A program made the position numbers and the translations under genes. Below are positions 58,662 through 64,000 of a stretch of DNA of 64,000 nt, piece by piece. Positions within the stretch are counted from its first letter, which is position 1, and every line of letters begins with the position of its first letter. Source of the DNA: an uncultured Clostridia bacterium (lineage in GTDB: Bacteria > Bacillota > Clostridia > Christensenellales > Borkfalkiaceae); NCBI GenBank assembly GCA_947595585.1, contig CANQET010000009.1:1-64000 (forward strand). The letters are read 5' to 3'. The notes beneath the pieces were generated by a model. That model did no database searches, was not told the DNA's origin, and was given only the letters and a program-made list of their open reading frames with translations.

Positions 58662-58690
58662 ATTATAGCACGCGTACGCGCAAAAAGCAA
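58662..58690 (-). promoter_or_regulatory. probable promoter of rpsB-tsf
   Basis: TTGCTT - 17 nt - TATAAT. Confidence 0.55.
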
Positions 58691-58737
58691 CTCGTTTTGC
58701 CGCCCCTTTCCGAAATTTTTTCCGCGAAAGGGAAAAG

Positions 58738-58795
58738 AATGAAAAATGAAGAATGGAGAATGAAGAATTGAGAATTGAGAATTGAGAATTGGAGA
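58738..58795. repeat. module H copy
   Basis: aatgaaaaatgaagaatggagaatgaagaattgagaattgagaattgagaattgga. Confidence 0.85.
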
Positions 58796-58799
58796 AGCA

Positions 58800-58925
58800 A
58801 TACCCCCTCCGTGGTTTATCCCAAGCACTACCCCCTCCGTGGTTTATCCCAAGCACTACCCCCTCCGTCGTCCATTCCGAACAATACCCCCTCCGTGGGA
58901 GGGGGACTAAGGGGGTGGGGCGGCA
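58800..58925. repeat. module B short variants in tandem (accccctccgtggtttatcccaagcact)
   Basis: four consecutive accccctccgt(g/c)... units ending in the gagggggactaagggggtggggcggc variant. Confidence 0.85.
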
Positions 58926-58948
58926 AAAAAGCAACTACGAAGTCCGTC

Positions 58949-59076
58949 CTCATCCCGAACGAAGCGGAGCGGAGTGAGCGGATCTTAAAGATACACTCGC
59001 TACGCTACTTCGCCGAACGGCTCGTGCCGTGCTTCGATAAACAATAGAAACCTCGCACGGGGCGGTATGAGGTCGC
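58949..59076. repeat. module D copy with nested G insert
   Basis: ctcatcccgaacgaagcggagcggagtgagcgg...ggtatgaggtcgct. Confidence 0.85.
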
Positions 59077-59102
59077 TTTGAATAAGCCCCTACGACGTCC
59101 GA

Positions 59103-59216
59103 CCTCTTGCTGCCCCTTTCAGGGGAAGTACCTGCGTCAGCAGGGGAAGGGGTTTTTGAAACCCCTCAGCCGCGTCTTACGCCGCGACAGCTCCCCTGCG
59201 AGGGGAGCCAAGGGGT
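59103..59216. repeat. module C copy
   Basis: cctcttgctgcccctttcaggggaagtacctgcgtc...gacagctcccctgcgaggggagccaagggg. Confidence 0.9.
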
Positions 59217-59245
59217 CGCTCTGAATACGCCCCCGCCGTCTCCTG

Positions 59246-59300
59246 CCCACCCCCCTACCCCCCTCCGATGGAGGGGGTATGTGGTCTGTTCTCCAATGGA
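59246..59300. repeat. module B copy
   Basis: cccacccccctacccccctccgatggagggggtatgtggtctgttctcc. Confidence 0.85.
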
Positions 59301-59310
59301 GGGGGTACAT

Positions 59311-59429
59311 ACGTCATTTCGAACGTAGTGAGAAATCTCAAGTAAGATTAAGACTAAGGCGATGTTTCGACTACGCTCAACATGACGTTATTAGAATGAG
59401 ATTCCTCGGCTATGCCTCGGAATGACGTA
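59311..59429. repeat. module A composite copy
   Basis: acgtcatttcgaacgtagtgagaaatctcaagtaagattaagactaagg...cggaatgacgta. Confidence 0.85.
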
Positions 59430-59439
59430 GTCGGGTACC

Positions 59440-59680
59440 GTCAAACTGCGGAGAAGCAAGCAAGACAAGCAATAGCGAGGCTTTTCGCAGGGAGTGTACT
59501 AAATCGTACACGACCACCCCGCGCGCATTTCTAATTCTCTAAGCGCGGCACGAGCCCCCGAGGGCGAAGTAGTAAAACGCAGCATGACGAAGTATTACGC
59601 AGCAAATTTGCAGTTCGTAAGTTCGAAGCGAGTAGTGTTGCGCAGCTTATCCGCAGTTCGCAAGTACGAAGTCCAAACAA
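59440..59680. repeat. module E copy (longest)
   Basis: gtcaaactgcggagaagcaagcaagacaagcaatagcgaggc...cgcagttcgcaagtacgaagtccaaacaa. Confidence 0.9.
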
Positions 59681-59685
59681 GCATG

Positions 59686-59714
59686 AAAAAACCGCACTTG
59701 GGGTGCGGTTTTTT
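59686..59714 (-). terminator. terminator of the RpiR gene (bidirectional hairpin)
   Basis: AAAAAACCGCAC-ttggg-GTGCGGTTTTTT. Confidence 0.85.
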
Positions 59715-59717
59715 AGA

Positions 59718-60557
59718 TCAAATCAACTTACTTACGGTTGCGCGGCTGCTCTTCGCGTAGTACGCATCGAACCGCGTCTGGTCCACGCGGTGAAGCCCCG
59801 TACAGAGCGCATCCACCATAAAGAGCTGCATGACTTTGCCCGTCATGGCGCCGGGCTGCATGGGCGAATCCATGGGCGCCGCAGAGAGCACGAGGTCGGC
59901 AAACTTTGAAAGCGGCGATTTCTCGTAGCAGGTGATGACGAGCACCTTCATGCCGCGCGAACGGGCGATCTCCGCCGCCTCAACCGTATCCTTGGAGGAC
60001 CCCGAGACGGAGAAGATGATCATGAGGTCGTCTTCTCCGCGGGAAGAGAGCAGCACGTTCTGCAGGTGCGTATCGCGTTCGCAGAAGGTCACCATACCCA
60101 TCATCATGAAACGGTTATGGAGTTCAAGCGCGGCGAGGTAGGAATGCCCCACGCCGAAGCAGCAGATCGTCTTCGCCGAGAGGACGAGGTCGAATGCCGC
60201 CCGAAGCTGTTCTTCGGAGAGCCCCCGCCTGCAGTTCTCCATCGCGATGCGGTAGTTGTTCGCGATCTCCGTGATGTAGCTCGTACCGCGGCCGTCGGTG
60301 GGTTCCTCGTCGGCAAGGACCGTCGAGCCCTGTGCGAGGTTCAGGCGGAATTCCTGATATCCGTTGTAACCGAGCGAACGGCAGAAGCGAAGCACGGTGG
60401 CTTCGGCGACGTCCGTCGCGGCGGCAAGGTCGGTGATAGACATATAGATGACGCGGCGAAGGTCGACGTTGTCAAAATAGTCTATAAGTTTCTTCTGGCT
60501 CTTCGTGAGCTTTCCCTCGCGAAGTTGTGCGATCTTATTGCGGATCGTGCTCGGCAT
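59718..60557 (-). CDS. MurR/RpiR family transcriptional regulator (HTH + SIS)
   Basis: LTKSQKKLIDYFDNVDLRRVIYMSITDLAAATDVAEATVLRFCRSLGYNGYQEFRLNLAQ. Confidence 0.92.
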   Translation of the reverse strand: MPSTIRNKIAQLREGKLTKSQKKLIDYFDNVDLRRVIYMSITDLAAATDVAEATVLRFCRSLGYNGYQEFRLNLAQGSTVLADEEPTDGRGTSYITEIANNYRIAMENCRRGLSEEQLRAAFDLVLSAKTICCFGVGHSYLAALELHNRFMMMGMVTFCERDTHLQNVLLSSRGEDDLMIIFSVSGSSKDTVEAAEIARSRGMKVLVITCYEKSPLSKFADLVLSAAPMDSPMQPGAMTGKVMQLFMVDALCTGLHRVDQTRFDAYYAKSSRATVSKLI

Positions 60558-60669
60558 GGTTTTGTTCTCCCCTCTTCGTTATTTTTGCCCCGGTATTGCG
60601 CTGCCGCCCTTTGAATGCGGACTGCACGGAAAGGAGCTTATCCCCGTCTTGCGCAGGGAATATGCTTTT

Positions 60670-60698
60670 ATTTTATCCAATTCTATATATAGTGTCAA
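60670..60698 (-). promoter_or_regulatory. sigmaA-type promoter of the RpiR gene
   Basis: TTGACA - 17 nt - TAAAAT. Confidence 0.75.
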
Positions 60699-60782
60699 TA
60701 GTTTTGGACATATGAGGAGAAAAAATTTTTCTTATGTTAAGTTTTTTACATTTTTTTACAATATTTTACGAAATCCCTCAAT

Positions 60783-61583
60783 TTATTGCAGAAAATCGTT
60801 TCCAAATAACATTCCTCGCGCCGTTCCGAAGCGCCCTCCGCGCAGAAGATGTGCCTTCAGCGCACGCTGCAAAGAGGTGGTCTCGGGCAGTTCTTCCAAA
60901 GGAAGACCCTTCTTCCGGAAGATGAAGCCGAGGCCGTCTGCGTCTTCGTAGCGGGCGAGGAGACGGAAGCGGGCGGCGAAGGCGAGGATGCGCGAATCCT
61001 CGGGGAGCAGCTCCTTGAGGGTGGGCTCGAGCATCCACGAAGTACAGGTCATGGGCGCAGCGGAAAAGGCGGGATAGAACTCGGAAAAGAACGCACGTGC
61101 CGCCGCCATGGAGGCATCCACCGAGGGCGCCGAAAGATCGGCCCGCAGCGGGATATGCACGGAGAGCTCGGGCCCCGTCTCCTCGATGCACATCTCGTAT
61201 TCGAGGGCGCCGATGCGGAAGAGGGAGAGCGAGGTCTGCCGCCCCGCCCAGCTCCACGTCTCGAAGCCGTATTCCCCGTGCGCGAGAAAATATTCCTCCA
61301 CGAAGCGGGAAAACGCCCCCATGGTATCAAAATATACGCCATCGGGGATGCCGCGGCGCATATACTTTGCATGGGCGAGCACGGCGGCATCGAGCATGGC
61401 GGAGAGGATCTTCCTCCCGTCGGGATCGGGCGCCAGCCCCGCGTAGAGGACCTTGGCCGCGGCGTCGTAACTTTCGCGTTCGCACAAAAGGGCAATCTCC
61501 CGCGTAAAACCCGCGACCTGTGGTAGTTTATTCACCATTTCCGCGGGCATGCCGATGCGGGAGAGCAGGGTATTTTTCTCCAT
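60783..61583 (-). CDS. acyltransferase-domain-containing protein (N-acyltransferase/GNAT-like C-domain type)
   Basis: VHIPLRADLSAPSVDASMAAARAFFSEFYPAFSAAPMTCTSWMLEPTLKELLPEDSRILAF. Confidence 0.65.
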   Translation of the reverse strand: MEKNTLLSRIGMPAEMVNKLPQVAGFTREIALLCERESYDAAAKVLYAGLAPDPDGRKILSAMLDAAVLAHAKYMRRGIPDGVYFDTMGAFSRFVEEYFLAHGEYGFETWSWAGRQTSLSLFRIGALEYEMCIEETGPELSVHIPLRADLSAPSVDASMAAARAFFSEFYPAFSAAPMTCTSWMLEPTLKELLPEDSRILAFAARFRLLARYEDADGLGFIFRKKGLPLEELPETTSLQRALKAHLLRGGRFGTARGMLFGNDFLQ

Positions 61584-61584
61584 G

Positions 61585-63579
61585 TCAGGGTGCTACGATG
61601 ATCGTCTCGAAGGTGCCGAGCGAGGACTTCGTCTCGCCGTCGTCGCGGGCGACTTCGTATTCGGTGGGGCGGTCGATGAAGCGCAGGAAGTAGAGGTGCT
61701 GTTCATCGAGCAAGGAGACGTTCATGGCGGGCTTGGCGAGCGGGACGACCTTCCCTTCCCGCAGGAAGAAGACGACTTCGTTGAGCGGGATCTCGATGTA
61801 ATAATCCCCCTTTTCGTAGATGCCTTCCTCGAGATAGACCCCCTCCTTCATGCGGATGAGCTTCATGCGGGCGGGGAAATATACATAGCGTCCCCTCGCG
61901 TTTTGCTCGACGACGGGGGCGATCATGATGCTATCGCCGATGAAGAGCTGATCTTCGACACCGCGCGCACGCTTATCTTCGGGGTAATCGAATGCGAGCG
62001 GGCGGGAGAGCATCTTCCCGCGGAGGGCGCATTTTACGAATTCGCTGTAGAGGTAGGGGATCATGGCGTAGCGCATGCTGAGGATGTTGTGGAAGGCGGC
62101 CTTATCCTTGAAGACGTAGCACTCCTGATCCCGTGTGCCGAGCGAGGCGTGGTTGCGCATGAGGGGCGTAAAGATGCCGAAGGCCAGCCAGCGGAGCATG
62201 AGCTCCTCCGTCGTATCGTGGCCGTGGCCGCCGAGGTCGGCGCCCGCGTACAGGAAGCCGCACATGTCGAGCCCGGGCATCATCGCAAGGTTGAGCTTCA
62301 GGTGCGACCACCACGAGCAGTTGTCCCCCGTCCAGATGCCGCCGTAGCGGTGGTGCCCGATGTAGGAGGAACGCGAGAAGAGCAGGAAACGGCGGTCGGG
62401 ATCGTATTGCTCGAAATACTCGGACGCGCCGCGCGTCATGTTGTAGCCATAGAGGTTGTGCACCTTCTTGTGGACGTGCCGCCCGTCGGGGGCGTTGTGG
62501 TAGAAGGAAGCGTAGTCATCGGGGTTGTTCGCGAGCTCGTGGAACTTGCCCGTGACGTCGTAGAAGGCCTCGAGATCGAGATTCTTGCCCTGTGCCGCGG
62601 CGACGTAGGAGATCGCATCCGAGAGCCGCCCCTTGCTGTAGAAGATGCCCGGCTCGTTCATATCGTTCCAGAAGCCCTCGATGCCCTGATCGAGGAGGGC
62701 CTTATACTGCGAACCGAACCACAGGCGTGCTTCGGGATTCAAGACGTCGGGCAGGACGCTGTCGCCCGGCCAAACGCCGACGATGAAGGGCTTGCCTTCG
62801 GCGTCCGTACAGAAGTACCCCTTCTCGAGGCCTTCCTCATAGACGGAATACCCAGCTTCGACCTTGACGGCCGCATCGATGATGGGCACGAGATGCACCC
62901 CGCTCCGCTTCATGCTCTTGGCGAGCTTGGTGAGATCGGGATAGCGCTCGGGATCGACCGTGAAGTCCTTATAGTCCTTCATGTAGTCGATATCCATGTA
63001 GATCATATCGAGGGGAAGCTCGGCCTTGCGGTAGCCGTCGTACACGGCACGGATATCCGCCTCGCACTTATAGCCCCATTTGGACTGCGCGAAGCCGAAC
63101 GCCCACTTGGGTGGGATATAGCTCGGGCCGATGAGGGCACGGAACTCTTCGACGATCTTCAATACGCTCTCCCCTTCGAGGATGTAGACGTCGGCGTCCT
63201 CGCTCGTCACGGTGAGCATGTCGCGGTCGGAATAGCCGATGTCGAAGACGACCTCCCCGGGGCAATCGAAGAAGGCGCCGAAGGTCTTCTCGCCGAAGAC
63301 GACGATGAAATTATGTGCACCGTATAGCGACTTTCTTCCCTCGTGGATGATGGGGTCGTCGTAATTCCAGCTCTTGTAGATCCAGCCGCGCTTGTTGATG
63401 CCGCGGATCTGCTCGCCGAGGCCGTAGACGCAATCCTCTGCGCCGAGGGCGTAGGAGAAGATGTACTTCCCCTCCTCTTCCCGGAGCGTGAACGGGGCGA
63501 TCTCGCCCTCCGCCGCGGGGACTTCTTGCACCGTCGCATCCGTCTTGACGGGGACGCCGTAGGTATACTTTTTGATCAT
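61585..63579 (-). CDS. GH31 glycoside hydrolase
   Basis: ILEGESVLKIVEEFRALIGPSYIPPKWAFGFAQSKWGY, GFWNDMNEPGIFY, RYGGIWTGDNCSWWSHL. Confidence 0.95.
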   Translation of the reverse strand: MIKKYTYGVPVKTDATVQEVPAAEGEIAPFTLREEEGKYIFSYALGAEDCVYGLGEQIRGINKRGWIYKSWNYDDPIIHEGRKSLYGAHNFIVVFGEKTFGAFFDCPGEVVFDIGYSDRDMLTVTSEDADVYILEGESVLKIVEEFRALIGPSYIPPKWAFGFAQSKWGYKCEADIRAVYDGYRKAELPLDMIYMDIDYMKDYKDFTVDPERYPDLTKLAKSMKRSGVHLVPIIDAAVKVEAGYSVYEEGLEKGYFCTDAEGKPFIVGVWPGDSVLPDVLNPEARLWFGSQYKALLDQGIEGFWNDMNEPGIFYSKGRLSDAISYVAAAQGKNLDLEAFYDVTGKFHELANNPDDYASFYHNAPDGRHVHKKVHNLYGYNMTRGASEYFEQYDPDRRFLLFSRSSYIGHHRYGGIWTGDNCSWWSHLKLNLAMMPGLDMCGFLYAGADLGGHGHDTTEELMLRWLAFGIFTPLMRNHASLGTRDQECYVFKDKAAFHNILSMRYAMIPYLYSEFVKCALRGKMLSRPLAFDYPEDKRARGVEDQLFIGDSIMIAPVVEQNARGRYVYFPARMKLIRMKEGVYLEEGIYEKGDYYIEIPLNEVVFFLREGKVVPLAKPAMNVSLLDEQHLYFLRFIDRPTEYEVARDDGETKSSLGTFETIIVAP

Positions 63580-63598
63580 AGGTATGGCTCCTTTTTGT

Positions 63599-64000
63599 TT
63601 ATTCGTTGACGTTGACCGACGTCATGCGGCGCCAGCGCCATTCGCACTGGTCGTAGTCTTTTTCGAATTCCTCGTTGTGGCCCATGAAGTCGAGGAGCTT
63701 CTCCCCGAGTTCGGGCACCGAGGGCGCTTCGCCGTCGAGATAGGCGCTCACCTTGCGGATGGCCGTCTGCACCCGCTGTTTGAGGGCGCCGATGCGAAGA
63801 TCCTGCACGTCGAAGCCGTTGGGGCGGTTCTCCCTCTCCCACTGCGCGCGGAGGGCCTCGTAAAATGCTTCAATGAGGGCGGGAAGCCGCTTGAGACGGG
63901 CAAGTTCGCATGCAAGCGCCTTCTTGTCTCCCGATGCATATGCGCGGCGCAGGGTGACGCCGATCTCGGATTTGATCGCGAGAAGTTCGGCGAGCGTGCG
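63599..64000 (-). CDS. C-terminal fragment of a GH20-type beta-N-acetylhexosaminidase (truncated by window edge)
   Basis: open frame to window end: ...LIEAFYEALRAQWERENRPNGFDVQDLRIGALKQRVQTAIRKVSAYLDGE. Confidence 0.65.
   Translation of the reverse strand, partial: RTLAELLAIKSEIGVTLRRAYASGDKKALACELARLKRLPALIEAFYEALRAQWERENRPNGFDVQDLRIGALKQRVQTAIRKVSAYLDGEAPSVPELGEKLLDFMGHNEEFEKDYDQCEWRWRRMTSVNVNE

Noticed and set aside
58738-58795. Low-complexity gaattgagaattgaga run as a CRISPR or VNTR
   Set aside because: Units are contiguous with no spacers and the same element recurs at other island edges, so it is listed as module H.

Overview
The 64 kb window looks like a Gram-positive, spore-forming Clostridia-type chromosome (inferred from spoIIR, a T-box and sigmaA-type promoters). 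No rRNA, tRNA, CRISPR array or transposase was recognised. Left to right it contains: (i) an A/T-richer accessory segment (about 1-3.2 kb) with an XRE-HTH protein ending in a HEPN-like RNSIVH motif plus a 249-aa partner; (ii) a PaaI-type thioesterase and spoIIR; (iii) an orphan four-gene prepilin operon (6.5-12.1 kb) with a G16 homopolymer that breaks the first gene and a 1,321-aa prepilin/GLUG-repeat protein; (iv) housekeeping genes: T-box-pheS-pheT, metG-tatD-radical SAM-rsmA, serS-exonuclease-RsmF, a P-type ATPase; (v) a cassette with a beta-CASP metallo-hydrolase and a PD-(D/E)XK-like protein; (vi) a roughly 24 kb collinear minus-strand glycan-utilisation locus (31.2-55.4 kb) with GH36, GH31, two GH26-like proteins, NanE, an ABC importer, a solute-binding protein carrying a rubredoxin-like knuckle, and a 1,501-aa lipoprotein with three diverged repeats; (vii) tsf-rpsB; (viii) an RpiR/GH31/GH20 cluster. 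The most distinctive unexplained structure is a set of intergenic islands built from shared short repeat modules (called A-H here). Three islands keep the order C-B-A-E-terminator, and a heptamer element (H) marks the opposite boundary of two of them and one end of a third island. All calls are from reading the sequence; no database search was run.
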